From the NCBI RefSeq assembly GCF_007830615.1, contig NZ_VLLI01000003.1:1-64000 (forward strand): 64,000 nt of DNA. Direction: 5' to 3'. This DNA comes from Mucilaginibacter frigoritolerans. Its GTDB lineage: Bacteria > Bacteroidota > Bacteroidia > Sphingobacteriales > Sphingobacteriaceae. The notes below the pieces were generated by a model. That model ran no database searches. It worked only from the letters and a program-made list of their open reading frames with translations, and was not told the origin of the DNA. Below are positions 25,710 to 34,806 of the stretch, piece after piece (position 1 is the stretch's first letter; every line of letters begins with the position of its first letter). The translations under genes were made by a program, and so were the position numbers.

Positions 25710-27035
25710 CTATTGTCTTTTGTAATTACCCAAAAAACCGTCATCGGTAGAAATAACCAATTCGGTGGCATTCCCAGCTTCACTTTTATTAAATTGCAGT
25801 TTAATATTTTCCATACCCTCTAACTTAAACGTATCTGCAGACAGTGCAATTAATTTTGTTTTTATGATGCCCTGTTTGGTGTAGTAAAGCGATCCATTTT
25901 TCAACGTTATTATTCTTCCTGCATAATTTCCGGTATATAATTTTATCCTTGCAGTATCTGTTCTATAAGCATGCATATGGCCGGTTAACATATCTCGCGC
26001 CCATGTGAGGCTTTTAATCTTGTCCTGATCTTTTGAATGATCGATCTGATAATTAAAATAAAGCAACGTTGCTTCGTCTAACGCGCTGTCGGCAGCTATC
26101 TGCACATCCGGTTTAACCCCAACAGCTTCCCAATTCTTTTTTGTAACGGGGTTTACTGCCCTGGCATACGGTATATTTCCAATAAAGCCATTACTTATAG
26201 CTATTGGCCTTACCGGATGCGCTCCCCCACCCGTAGTTTCGCCAACAATAATTACCCGATTTAAGCTTTGCAGATCATAAGAAAACTCTTCACCCCCTGA
26301 AAAAGTGCGTCCGCTTACCAAAACATACACCGGTAAGGATGAAAAAGTTGAAGAATAAATAGCCGGAGTTGTCCAGAACTGATCGGTTTTATTGGTTCGC
26401 CTTTCATAAAGGTCATTCAAATGTGTACGATCTTTAAATAAATAATTACAGATGTACTGAACCATTGCAGGGTCGCCCCCACCGTTTTGCCGCAAATCAA
26501 AAATCAATGCATCAACATTCTTCAATACTGCAAATACGGCATCAACAGTTGATTTGGAATTAGTATCAACACTAAAAAATCTGTCGAAGTAAACGTAACC
26601 GATGTTTCCATTCAGGATTTCCACTTTTTTAAATCCATAATTTTGCCGGGCAGCTAATTGCTCATCATGCCTTTGCCGTTCAACGTCCCCATTGTGCGAT
26701 GTGTCTTTTAACATATTTTCAAAACGCGGATCAAACTGAATGGCCAAATGCTTGTCATTATAAATATAATGCACATCGGCATTTAAGGCTTGTGCAAATT
26801 CGGCCGGATTAGTAATACCTTTATATGCTCCGTCTTTTAAACGTTTATGAATATATGCACTCATTTTTAAAGCGGTATCCTTATAAACGTAAGTGCTCAG
26901 TAACGATGCTGATAAACTGTCGGTCACTGCTAAACGGATCGCTGCCGTTATTGGAGGCGCGGGTGCTTGCGCAAATAAGCTGCCGGATAGGCTGCAAAAC
27001 AGGCTTAAAGAAAAAAATATTTTAAAGTGTTTCAT
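25710..27035 (-). CDS. Secreted S41-family peptidase (IRBP-like)
   Basis: The 441-residue protein has a signal peptide (about 1-22) and an N-terminal helical domain (30-110, with VHYIYNDKHL), then an S41 core: GNIGYVYFDRFF, DALIFDLRQNGGGD and the likely nucleophile Ser246 in RTFSGGEEF. The last 100 residues add a beta domain (YTGNYAGRIITLKNGSLYY) like those found in secreted Bacteroidota peptidases. There is no PDZ domain, so it belongs to the interphotoreceptor-binding-protein-like branch and not to CtpA. The substrate is unknown. A perfect palindrome 33 bp upstream suggests dedicated control. Confidence 0.88.
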   Translation of the reverse strand: MKHFKIFFSLSLFCSLSGSLFAQAPAPPITAAIRLAVTDSLSASLLSTYVYKDTALKMSAYIHKRLKDGAYKGITNPAEFAQALNADVHYIYNDKHLAIQFDPRFENMLKDTSHNGDVERQRHDEQLAARQNYGFKKVEILNGNIGYVYFDRFFSVDTNSKSTVDAVFAVLKNVDALIFDLRQNGGGDPAMVQYICNYLFKDRTHLNDLYERRTNKTDQFWTTPAIYSSTFSSLPVYVLVSGRTFSGGEEFSYDLQSLNRVIIVGETTGGGAHPVRPIAISNGFIGNIPYARAVNPVTKKNWEAVGVKPDVQIAADSALDEATLLYFNYQIDHSKDQDKIKSLTWARDMLTGHMHAYRTDTARIKLYTGNYAGRIITLKNGSLYYTKQGIIKTKLIALSADTFKLEGMENIKLQFNKSEAGNATELVISTDDGFLGNYKRQ

Positions 27036-27067
27036 AAAATTGTTTTTGATTTAGACAGGAATAACGC

Positions 27068-27091
27068 AATGTACGAATATATTCGTACATT
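27068..27091. promoter_or_regulatory. Perfect 24-bp palindrome, candidate operator
   Basis: The half-site AATGTACGAATA is followed at once by its exact complement, a 12-bp-arm palindrome without a spacer, 33 bp upstream of the S41 peptidase start. A related partial site, TGTACATTCGTA, lies at 27148-27159. A dimeric repressor site is likely. The TACGAA/TTCGTA core recalls sites I associate with BlaI/MecI-type repressors, but that link is weak. Confidence 0.6.
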
Positions 27092-27189
27092 AAACAATAA
27101 TTAATTTAAAATAAAATTTTCTAATGTTGCTCTAATGTGGTAATTATTGTACATTCGTAAATACCTTATAGAAAGGATATTAAACCAAT

Positions 27190-27291
27190 ATGGACCATAC
27201 GATTACACATTTAATGCTTTTAGCAATAATTTTAACGTTGTTCTATATTTATTTTTCCCAAAAACGCGTTAAAAAACCACCCGAAGAATAA
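27190..27291 (+). CDS. Possible 33-residue single-pass membrane peptide
   Basis: An ATG with an upstream AGAAAGGA at suitable distance opens a 33-codon frame. The product has one hydrophobic helix (residues 7-22, HLMLLAIILTLFYIYF) and a basic tail (QKRVKKPPEE). Composition fits a small membrane protein, and it lies upstream of the acylase gene on the same strand. Such frames also occur by chance in AT-rich DNA, so the call is tentative. The rest of the 27036-27399 gap holds only the palindrome. Confidence 0.4.
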   Translation: MDHTITHLMLLAIILTLFYIYFSQKRVKKPPEE

Positions 27292-27399
27292 TTTAACCCA
27301 ATCTGCATTAAGCATGATATAGTTTCATTAAAACCTTCTTTATCCGGCTTCAAATTAATTCTGTTTTTCTTATCTTGCCTAAATAAACAATTCCCCCTC

Positions 27400-29832
27400 A
27401 TGAAGTTTATTAAAGCGCTGCTCTCAATTGCCCTAACTGCATTATTGATATGGGCATTGGATTGCAAATTCGGAGAAATTCCGCCGATAGGTGCATTCCT
27501 GAATCCTTCAACAGGTTTCTGGCAAAATGCCGAAAGCAAACATACCCTCGCAACCGAGAACTTAAAACTCCCTGGTTTACTGGATAAAGTTATCATCAGG
27601 TATGATGACAACCACATACCGCATATCTTCGCCAAAAATGATCATGACCTGTATTATGCCCAGGGATTTGTTACCGCCCGCGACAGGCTTTGGGAAATGG
27701 ACATTCAAACCCGTGAAGCCTCAGGCAGACTATCGGAAATAATAGGTTCCAAAACTTTAGATCTTGACCGCTATCACCGCCGAATGGGCATGGTTTATGG
27801 CGCCGAAAACACGTTAAAAGGCATAATGGCTAACCCGGTAACCCGCGTAATGGTTAACGCTTATACCGATGGGGTAAATAGTTATATCCATCAATTAGCA
27901 CCCAAAGATTACCCGATAGAGTTTAAATTACTTGATTATGAGCCCGAAGAATGGAAGCCCATCAATTGCGCTTACCTGCTTAAGCTAATGTCGGAAACGC
28001 TTGCAGGCGGCTCGGATCAATTTGCCATGACCAATAACTTAAAACGCTTTGGCATAAAAGATGTAAACGATCTTTTCCCTGATTATCCTTTTCACGAAGA
28101 CCCTATAATTCCTGTAGGCACCAAATGGGACTTTAAACCCCTGCCTACCCCAAAACCTTCAGCCGGTTTTATAGCCCAAATGACAGAAGGTATCCAAACC
28201 AAAGAAATAACTCCGGGTGTTGGCAGTAATAACTGGGCCATCAGTGGCAGCAAATCAGCAACAGGTTACCCTATACTGGCTAATGATCCGCATTTAAACT
28301 TAACATTCCCATCTATTTGGTATCAGGTGCAACTATCATCACCAACAGTAAATGTTAATGGTGTTTCATTGCCCGGTGCGCCTTGTATCATCATCGGTTA
28401 TAACCAAAGCATCAGCTGGGGCGTTACCAATGTTGATGCCGATGTAATGGATTGGTACCAGGTTAAATTTAAAGACAATACCAAAAACGAATATTGGTAT
28501 AACAACCAATGGAACAAAGTACAGAAACGAGTGGAAGTGATTAAGGTACTTAATCAAAAAGATATAGTTGATACTGTTCTGTATACCCACCAGGGCCCTG
28601 TGGTTTATGAAACTACTGATAAAAAACCGGCAAAAGGAAGCGAAAATATCCCGGTTGGAAATGCCCTGAGATGGATTGCACATGATGAATCGGACGAGTT
28701 TATGTGTTTCCACCTTTTAAACAGGGGTAAAAACTATGCTGATTACCGCAAGGCACTAACCTATTTTACTGCACCTGCACAAAATTTCATTTTTGCCAGT
28801 AACGATAAAGATATTGCCATTACCCCCAACGGAAAGTTCCCATTAAAATTTAAGGATCAGGGTAAATTTATATTGGATGGCAGCGATCCGGCCAACGATT
28901 GGCAGGGATGGATCCCGGCCGACCAAAATCCTACCGTCAAAAATCCGCTACGTGGCTTTGTCAGTTCAGCTAATCAGTCATCAACCGATCCATCGTATCC
29001 TTACTATATCAACTGGCGATTTGAACAATACTATCGCGGCAAGCGCATTAATGATAAACTGTCGGTCATGAAAAATGCCACTGTTGATAGCATGCGTAGA
29101 ATGCAGATGGATAACTACAGCATATTGGCGCAGGATATTTTGCCTGGCATGCTCAAATATCTGGATACAACTAAAATGACCGCCGAGCAAATCAATGCTT
29201 TTCATATTGTTAAAATATGGGATAAGCACTATGCGGTAAATTCAATTGGTGCAACTATTTTTGATGACTGGTGGTACAATTTCTATAATGAAGTTTGGGG
29301 CGATAAATTTGATATTAAAGGCACTTACCTCAAATATCCATCTTATGATCGTACCGAAAAACTACTCTTAACCGAGCCCAATTCAAAATGGTTTGACAAC
29401 AGCACAACACCCGCAAAAGAAACATGTGCAGATATTGTTGCTCAGTCCTTTTACAATTCTGTAAATGAATTGGTACACAAACATGGCAAACCGGGGCCAA
29501 AATGGCAATGGGGGCTTATCAAACAAACCTATGTTAATCACCTGGCCAACTTACCCGGTTTCGGGACAGGTATTTTCGCTGCCGGAGGCAGAGGTGGTGT
29601 AATTAATGCCCTGCGCAATGGCAACGGCCCATCATGGCGTATGGTAGTTCAAATGGGCCCCAATGTAAAAGGCTATGGCGTTTTCCCCGGCGGTGAATCG
29701 GGCAATCCGGGTAGTTTTTATTACAACGATATGTTTAACACCTGGAAAAATGGTGAGTTGAATGAGTTATTGTTTTTACGTTCGGCTACAGAGCCATCCG
29801 TAAGGGTAAAAACTACGCTAGTTTTAAATTAA
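27400..29832 (+). CDS. Penicillin acylase family protein (Ntn hydrolase)
   Basis: This 810-residue protein is made as a precursor that cuts itself before a serine. That Ser276 is visible in VGSNNWAISGSKS, which matches the family's nucleophile site, with DPHLNLTFPSIWYQ after it. The N-terminal alpha chain carries the HIFAKNDHDLYYAQGFVTARDRLWEMD pattern in part. A signal anchor lies at 1-20, so it acts in the periplasm. Known substrates of the family include penicillins and acyl-homoserine lactones; which applies here cannot be told. It is followed by a small membrane gene 39 bp downstream. Confidence 0.93.
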   Translation: MKFIKALLSIALTALLIWALDCKFGEIPPIGAFLNPSTGFWQNAESKHTLATENLKLPGLLDKVIIRYDDNHIPHIFAKNDHDLYYAQGFVTARDRLWEMDIQTREASGRLSEIIGSKTLDLDRYHRRMGMVYGAENTLKGIMANPVTRVMVNAYTDGVNSYIHQLAPKDYPIEFKLLDYEPEEWKPINCAYLLKLMSETLAGGSDQFAMTNNLKRFGIKDVNDLFPDYPFHEDPIIPVGTKWDFKPLPTPKPSAGFIAQMTEGIQTKEITPGVGSNNWAISGSKSATGYPILANDPHLNLTFPSIWYQVQLSSPTVNVNGVSLPGAPCIIIGYNQSISWGVTNVDADVMDWYQVKFKDNTKNEYWYNNQWNKVQKRVEVIKVLNQKDIVDTVLYTHQGPVVYETTDKKPAKGSENIPVGNALRWIAHDESDEFMCFHLLNRGKNYADYRKALTYFTAPAQNFIFASNDKDIAITPNGKFPLKFKDQGKFILDGSDPANDWQGWIPADQNPTVKNPLRGFVSSANQSSTDPSYPYYINWRFEQYYRGKRINDKLSVMKNATVDSMRRMQMDNYSILAQDILPGMLKYLDTTKMTAEQINAFHIVKIWDKHYAVNSIGATIFDDWWYNFYNEVWGDKFDIKGTYLKYPSYDRTEKLLLTEPNSKWFDNSTTPAKETCADIVAQSFYNSVNELVHKHGKPGPKWQWGLIKQTYVNHLANLPGFGTGIFAAGGRGGVINALRNGNGPSWRMVVQMGPNVKGYGVFPGGESGNPGSFYYNDMFNTWKNGELNELLFLRSATEPSVRVKTTLVLN

Positions 29833-29871
29833 AGATCAGATAAACACTAAGAAATTTATAAAAGAGATTAT

Positions 29872-30210
29872 ATGTTATTTTTAATCATATTGATATTATC
29901 CTTTGCCAGTGGTTATTTTTTACCATGGTGGGTGGTAGCCATAGCTGCATTTTTAGCTGCATTTTTTATCGGCAAAACCCCGACCCAATCCTTTTGGTCG
30001 GGCTTTTCAGCTGTATTTATCGTTTGGACAGTGCTGGCACTATTTAAAAGTATCCCAAATGATCATATACTGGCCAGCCGGGTAGTGCAACTATTCCCCC
30101 TACCCCATAACTGGATTTGGCTGCTGCTAATAACTGCACTTATTGGCGGTATCGTTGGCGGGATGGCGGCCCTATCAGGTGTGTTGTTGAAACGGGCATT
30201 TGCTAAGTAA
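29872..30210 (+). CDS. Small integral membrane protein
   Basis: This 112-residue protein has about four hydrophobic helices: at the N-terminus, about 20-36, 44-60 and 81-105, with short polar links. There is a Gly-rich last helix (ALIGGIVGGMAALSG). It starts 39 bp after the acylase and ends directly against the next frame, suggesting an operon. No family is recognised. Confidence 0.75.
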   Translation: MLFLIILILSFASGYFLPWWVVAIAAFLAAFFIGKTPTQSFWSGFSAVFIVWTVLALFKSIPNDHILASRVVQLFPLPHNWIWLLLITALIGGIVGGMAALSGVLLKRAFAK

Positions 30211-30222
30211 GTGTTGCCATTT

Positions 30223-31095
30223 ATGCTGTCTGAAAATGAAATATTAGCTACACTGGACAATAGCAATCATTCCGGAGATTATTCACACTTTATCCAGTTA
30301 GGACACCCATATTCTTATTTAATTGATTGTCGTTTAAATATTTTCCGCAATGATGATCAATGGGCAATTGTTGCCGAAAGATTGGGATATAGTGAAAGAT
30401 GCGGTGCAATTGAGCTGGAGATTGATTACTTTGGAAACTGCCTTCAAAATCTGGAACAATATAACGGTCAATATACAAATAACTATACTTTATACCCTGT
30501 TGATCAAGATAGTTTCGATAAAACAACCGATGGCTTTAGTTTGTATACAGATGCGGGTTATTGGATTGTAGGTGGCAAAAAGGTTTCAATAAGCACCAAT
30601 ATACAGGATTATATTGACAATAAAATTGAACTATGTGAGTACGAAGCTGGTGAAATAACGTTGGTGGAGGCTGCAAGATTATCAATAATTAATTATGCCC
30701 ATTTATTCAGAGCAACCGAGGATGCGTTGTATAAGTCGCTTCCCAAAAGTCTTAAAAAAGTATTAGTCCTGGATGAATGGTTTCATAAGGATTTTATTGA
30801 GATCCCCATATCACCATTTGAATCCGATGAGCAAATAAAGCAGGTTTTCGATTTTAATAAACAACTAACAGGTCTTGAAGGGATAGACTTTGAAACGTTT
30901 AAAAGTATCACTAAAAATCAGGATGTTAATAAGAGTAAATTAAACGAACAGGAATGGATCAACAATAGACCAAGCTCTTATGAAACCTGGCAGCAATTAG
31001 CCAGGGTAATTGCTACTGGCGACCAATCCTTTTACAAGCCTTCGCTTTTGCCTAATACCCATTGGAAAAACTGGCCTGAATCTGGAAGTCTGTAA
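30223..31095 (+). CDS. Conserved cytoplasmic protein of unknown function
   Basis: I take the ATG at 30223; an in-frame GTG at 30211 directly follows the upstream stop codon. The 290-residue product is acidic and aromatic, without signal or membrane helices. The first half is rich in strands (YSYLIDCRLNIFR, AIELEIDYFGNCL), the second helical, with SSYETWQQLARVIATGD near the end. It resembles Bacteroidota proteins known only as domains of unknown function, possibly DUF7003, which I recall but cannot check. Its place behind a membrane gene says little about a role. Confidence 0.6.
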   Translation: MLSENEILATLDNSNHSGDYSHFIQLGHPYSYLIDCRLNIFRNDDQWAIVAERLGYSERCGAIELEIDYFGNCLQNLEQYNGQYTNNYTLYPVDQDSFDKTTDGFSLYTDAGYWIVGGKKVSISTNIQDYIDNKIELCEYEAGEITLVEAARLSIINYAHLFRATEDALYKSLPKSLKKVLVLDEWFHKDFIEIPISPFESDEQIKQVFDFNKQLTGLEGIDFETFKSITKNQDVNKSKLNEQEWINNRPSSYETWQQLARVIATGDQSFYKPSLLPNTHWKNWPESGSL

Positions 31096-31161
31096 TAAAT
31101 ATTTTTAAGCCTATGTGATTTTTCTCCACTCTCTGCGAATAATAGTGTAAACAATAAGACA

Positions 31162-31662
31162 ATGCAGCAGCAGGCTCAAAAAGATCAGTTTATCTACCTT
31201 ATTCAGCAAAATAAAAAACTTATTTTCAAAGTTTGCAATGCTTATTGCCATAATCCGGAGGATCGGAAGGATCTTGTACAGGAAATAATTATCCATTTAT
31301 GGCAATCCTTTCATAAGTACGATAATCGATTTAAGCTATCCACCTGGATGTATCGCATTGCCATTAATACTGCTATATCCCATTATCGAGCATCAAGCAA
31401 AAAACAAAAAGTCACCGTATCCATTCATGATAGCCTTATTGATATTGCTGATGAAACCAACGTAGAACTTGATGAGAATATAAAATTATTATATCACTTT
31501 ATTAATCAGTTTAATGATCTCAACAAGGCCTTGATGATCCTTTACCTTGATAACAATAGCTATAAGGACATTGCCGAAATTCTAGGCATATCAGAAACCA
31601 ATGTAGCCACCAAAGTAAACAGGCTCAAACTGCAACTCAAACAACAATTTAAAAAACTTTAA
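31162..31662 (+). CDS. ECF-type RNA polymerase sigma factor
   Basis: This 166-residue protein has sigma region 2 (about 10-80, with YCHNPEDRKDLVQEIIIHLW and STWMYRIAINTAISHYR) and region 4 (about 110-160, ALMILYLDNNSYKDIAEILG, then SETNVATKVNRLK). It directs RNA polymerase to a small regulon. It is followed after 11 bp by a membrane protein gene, the usual place for a partner that controls the sigma factor, although that protein does not look like a FecR or classical anti-sigma. The regulon is unknown. Confidence 0.92.
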   Translation: MQQQAQKDQFIYLIQQNKKLIFKVCNAYCHNPEDRKDLVQEIIIHLWQSFHKYDNRFKLSTWMYRIAINTAISHYRASSKKQKVTVSIHDSLIDIADETNVELDENIKLLYHFINQFNDLNKALMILYLDNNSYKDIAEILGISETNVATKVNRLKLQLKQQFKKL

Positions 31663-31673
31663 AAATTAACGAT

Positions 31674-32345
31674 ATGGAACTAGATGAATTAAAAGATATG
31701 TGGAGCGATTACGACAAAAAACTGGACAAAAGTTTAAAGCTGAACATTCAGCTCTTAAGAAAAATCAACCTGGACAAGGCGAAAAACAAATTGCGCAAAC
31801 TCATGATATTTAAATTGATGGAAATGTTCATCCTTGCAGGTATAATTATTTTCCTGGTAAGCTTTATAGCCGATAATATTACAAGCCCTCAATTCAGTAT
31901 TTCAGCAGGCATTTTTGCTTTTTTTGCCTTGATGGGATTCATTTCCAACGTAAAACAAGTTGCCATAATGATGCAGTTACAAGGCGGCTATACAGAAGCC
32001 GTTGCACCATTGCAAAGGAAGATAGAACTGCTAAAATTACTGATTGTTAAATATGTAAAATACGCGCTGCTTTCTATTCCGTTTTTTCCAATCTGGATGA
32101 TATTGATCACCAAAATTTTGTTCAATTATGACATTTACAGCAACAGTATGAGAAACTGGTGGCTGGCAAATATTTGCGTAAGCATAGCGCTTATACCATT
32201 GGTATGGTGGGTATTTAAGCAGCTAAGTAAAAATGAGATCAGCAGGTTTTGGGTTAAAAACTTTCTGGAAGGCTCCGGCTGGAAACAAGCCGAGGCCGCC
32301 CGCGCATTTCTAACCGAAATAGATGATTTTGAACGCGATATATAA
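31674..32345 (+). CDS. Membrane protein co-encoded with the ECF sigma factor
   Basis: The 223-residue protein has a charged cytoplasmic N-terminus (MELDELKDMWSDYDKKLDKS), then about four transmembrane helices (near 45-65, 72-92, 125-147 and 160-180) and a soluble tail. Small proteins with the MELDELKxxW start beside ECF sigma genes are common in Bacteroidota and are taken to hold or sense for the sigma factor. The sequence shows no zinc-binding anti-sigma motif. Regulatory partnership is inferred from the 11-bp spacing and shared terminator. Confidence 0.75.
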   Translation: MELDELKDMWSDYDKKLDKSLKLNIQLLRKINLDKAKNKLRKLMIFKLMEMFILAGIIIFLVSFIADNITSPQFSISAGIFAFFALMGFISNVKQVAIMMQLQGGYTEAVAPLQRKIELLKLLIVKYVKYALLSIPFFPIWMILITKILFNYDIYSNSMRNWWLANICVSIALIPLVWWVFKQLSKNEISRFWVKNFLEGSGWKQAEAARAFLTEIDDFERDI

Positions 32346-32347
32346 CA

Positions 32348-32386
32348 ACAAAGCACGGACGTAACTGCCCGTGCTTTGTCTTTTTT
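32348..32386. terminator. Terminator after the sigma factor operon
   Basis: ACAAAGCACGG (32348-32358) pairs with CCGTGCTTTGT (32369-32379), followed by CTTTTTT on the plus strand. The gene at 32398 converges on it. Confidence 0.85.
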
Positions 32387-32397
32387 AAGCGAAATGA

Positions 32398-33072
32398 TTA
32401 CATCGCCTTTAATGTTGTTTTCAATGTTTTAACAACCTCAGTACTGCTTTTGCCCGATGCAAAAATATCTTCTGAGCTAATGTCTGATCCGTAGAAAGCA
32501 GCATTTGCTTTTTTGTCGATCCCTAAGTTTGACCCGTTAATACTAATGCCGGCAAATAAACCACGACTGCGCGAATAAGAATAAACTTCCGCTTCCAGCT
32601 TATAATCAGTATTTGCTGAAGTACTGCGACCAACCGGACCTGCGGCTGCAGAAGCATCGCCACCTATGGTAAAATCGCCATCTTTCACTTTTGTCAGCAC
32701 ACCTTTATGACGGAATACCAGTACCAGATCAACCGACTGAACACCAATTTGAAAACCTATGCTGCCACCAGTTAAAGTAACAAATACAGGATCGCTCCAG
32801 CTACCATCTTCTAATTTTATCATGGCTATGCCCCTTCCCCGTTTACCGCCAACAACAAAGCCTGCATTAATTAAATTAGGTACTATAACAATTCCCTCGC
32901 ACTGAGCAATCAAGTCGTGTGGAATTGACTCTTTCATTTTGCTGAAGTCTTTCAACACACCTATGGCGCTATTTACTTTCTCTGTTTCTTTACTACCATC
33001 AATTGTGGCCGATGCCATAACAAAAAGGATGCTTAATAAAACCGGAACTATTACAAATCTTAACTTTTTCAT
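32398..33072 (-). CDS. SYLF (YSC84-type) lipid-binding domain protein
   Basis: This 224-residue secreted or periplasmic protein has a signal peptide (about 1-22) and a SYLF domain over most of its length: AQCEGIVIVPNLINAGFVVG, GRGIAMIKLEDGSWSDPVFV, GSIGFQIGVQSVDLVLVF, then AAGPVGRSTSANTDY and YSRSRGLFAGISINGS. The domain binds lipids such as phosphoinositides in eukaryotes and occurs widely in bacteria with unknown purpose. Length and motifs are normal. It stands alone and converges on the sigma factor operon. Confidence 0.92.
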   Translation of the reverse strand: MKKLRFVIVPVLLSILFVMASATIDGSKETEKVNSAIGVLKDFSKMKESIPHDLIAQCEGIVIVPNLINAGFVVGGKRGRGIAMIKLEDGSWSDPVFVTLTGGSIGFQIGVQSVDLVLVFRHKGVLTKVKDGDFTIGGDASAAAGPVGRSTSANTDYKLEAEVYSYSRSRGLFAGISINGSNLGIDKKANAAFYGSDISSEDIFASGKSSTEVVKTLKTTLKAM

Positions 33073-33144
33073 GGCTTGTTACTATATAATTATCATTTTA
33101 AGAACGCCAAAAATAGTTAGTTGTTTTTAATAAAAGCTACCAAA

Positions 33145-33627
33145 CTAATGCACCCGTTCAATTTTACAAATAAAACAGCAAGCCTGTGCATTGCGGGCGT
33201 GCAAGTAGGCTATATCAGCATTTTGTTCAAATATTTCCGGTATCAGCTCATCAATGTCATCATCTCCCACTAAGCGCGTAAAAACCATTTGCTGTTCCTG
33301 GTTATAGCCAATTAACGATATCGGGAAACTCTTTTTATTAGCTTTTATTTCCGGTGGAAAGCGGTAAACGTCATTATATTCTTCTACGTCATCACTGTTA
33401 ATAAATACCGGGCCGGGTTGGTTATAGGCATTATTCAATTCAAAAGGGCTATGCGTTAATAATAAACGTTTATCAATACCTTTTTCAAACGGCTTTAATG
33501 AAACCCTGCATGGGCCCAATCCTGTAGCTATCTTTTCCGTTACTTCATGATCAAAATCATCCGCCATAGTTGATCTGATCTTTTGTGCATACGCCCTTGA
33601 AATGGGTACTATTTTAAATTTGTTCAT
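33145..33627 (-). CDS. DUF1203 family protein
   Basis: The 160-residue cytoplasmic protein carries the DUF1203 pattern GLGPCRVSLKPFEKGIDKRL (about 36-55), LLTHSPFE, GPVFINSDDVEEY, YRFPPEI and a Cys-rich end (HARNAQACCFICKIERVH). The family is widespread with no proven function; its conserved Cys and acidic residues hint at a small catalytic or binding fold. It lies between unrelated genes, and its upstream region is shared with the divergent LuxE-like gene. Confidence 0.85.
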   Translation of the reverse strand: MNKFKIVPISRAYAQKIRSTMADDFDHEVTEKIATGLGPCRVSLKPFEKGIDKRLLLTHSPFELNNAYNQPGPVFINSDDVEEYNDVYRFPPEIKANKKSFPISLIGYNQEQQMVFTRLVGDDDIDELIPEIFEQNADIAYLHARNAQACCFICKIERVH

Positions 33628-33757
33628 ATTATTGATGTTTTAATTCTTCAAACTTCAGCATAAAAGCAAGCTCATAAAACCCGGATCTTGCTGACATTTA
33701 ATTGTAATTCTATCACCTCCTATCGCTTACAGCCAAGCAAACAATTACACATTTACT

Positions 33758-33765
33758 TATCTTTG
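33758..33765 (+). promoter_or_regulatory. -7 box with possible leaderless start
   Basis: TATCTTTG matches TAnnTTTG and ends only five bases before the ATG at 33771. Transcription starting about 6-7 bp downstream would begin at the start codon itself, so the mRNA may lack a leader. Confidence 0.55.
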
Positions 33766-33770
33766 TGCCA

Positions 33771-34748
33771 ATGAACAAACAGCAGGTATTTTCCATCAAA
33801 ACAGAACAACAGTTTAGCGATACAGCACTGCAAATTTTTAAGTACCAAGCTAAAAACTGTCCTGTTTACCATGAATTTATTCAAGGTTTAAAAATTGATA
33901 CCGAAAGCGTAACAGAGGTAAAGCAAATTCCTTTTTTACCCATTGAATTTTTCAAATCCCATAAAGTTTTAAGTTCTGATAAACCCATTGAAGTTACCTT
34001 CACCAGTTCAGGTACCACCGGAATTATCACCAGCAGCCACCATATTACAGATGTAAGCTGGTATACCGAAAGTTTCAGATCGGCGTTTAATTTATTTTAT
34101 GGCGATATTGAAAAGTACACCATACTCGCTTTACTACCGGCCTATTTAGAGCGGGAAGGATCATCACTGATTTATATGGCTGATGATCTTATCAAACAAT
34201 CAAAAAATCCGGATAGTGGCTTCTTTTTATACAATCACGAAGAGTTATTTCATCAGCTTAAAAAACAGCAAAACGCAAAAAAGCCTACCCTGCTAATAGG
34301 AGTAACCTTTGCACTGCTTGATTTTATAGAAAACTACACCTTAAATTTTCCTGAACTGATAGTTATGGAAACAGGCGGCATGAAAGGGCGTAGAAAAGAA
34401 ATGATCCGTGAAGAATTACATGACCAATTATGTAGGGGATTCGGTGTTGATGCCATCCATTCGGAATACGGCATGACCGAATTACTCTCGCAAGCTTACT
34501 CAAATGGCGTCAGCATTTTCAATTGCCCACCCTGGATGAAGATCATTACCCGGGATACCAATGACCCGATGAGTTTATTGGATAATAATAAAGCGGGCGG
34601 CATCAATATAATTGACCTGGCCAATATTAATTCATGCTCATTTATTGCTACGCAAGATCTTGGCAGGGTATATGCTGACAGTTCGTTTGAAGTATTGGGA
34701 CGATTTGACAATTCGGATATCCGCGGATGTAATTTACTGATCGCGTAA
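33771..34748 (+). CDS. LuxE-like acyl-protein synthetase / adenylate-forming enzyme
   Basis: I start at ATG 33771; an in-frame GTG at 33765 belongs to the promoter box. The 325-residue protein matches the LuxE/PaaK-like group: FFKSHKV, then the glycine-rich AMP loop FTSSGTTGIITSS (about 79-92), METGGMKGRRKEM and SEYGMTEL, where the Glu helps bind AMP. LuxE activates fatty acids for transfer. No luciferase or reductase genes are nearby, so a role in activation of an acyl or aryl group for another product is more likely. The substrate is unknown. Confidence 0.85.
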   Translation: MNKQQVFSIKTEQQFSDTALQIFKYQAKNCPVYHEFIQGLKIDTESVTEVKQIPFLPIEFFKSHKVLSSDKPIEVTFTSSGTTGIITSSHHITDVSWYTESFRSAFNLFYGDIEKYTILALLPAYLEREGSSLIYMADDLIKQSKNPDSGFFLYNHEELFHQLKKQQNAKKPTLLIGVTFALLDFIENYTLNFPELIVMETGGMKGRRKEMIREELHDQLCRGFGVDAIHSEYGMTELLSQAYSNGVSIFNCPPWMKIITRDTNDPMSLLDNNKAGGINIIDLANINSCSFIATQDLGRVYADSSFEVLGRFDNSDIRGCNLLIA

Positions 34749-34806
34749 AACTTAAATCAAACTAATATATTATTACTTATTTTTGTAGATATCATAAAGC
34801 ACTACC

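Noticed and set aside
27249..27635. 128-codon minus-strand frame
   Set aside because: Overlaps the start of the penicillin acylase gene antisense and the promoter gap; no homology-like pattern.
33765..33770. GTG start two codons before the LuxE-like ATG
   Set aside because: The GTG overlaps the -7 box TATCTTTG, so it cannot be in the transcript.
33771..34748. Bioluminescence (lux) locus
   Set aside because: Only a LuxE-like gene is present; luxA, B, C and D are not near.
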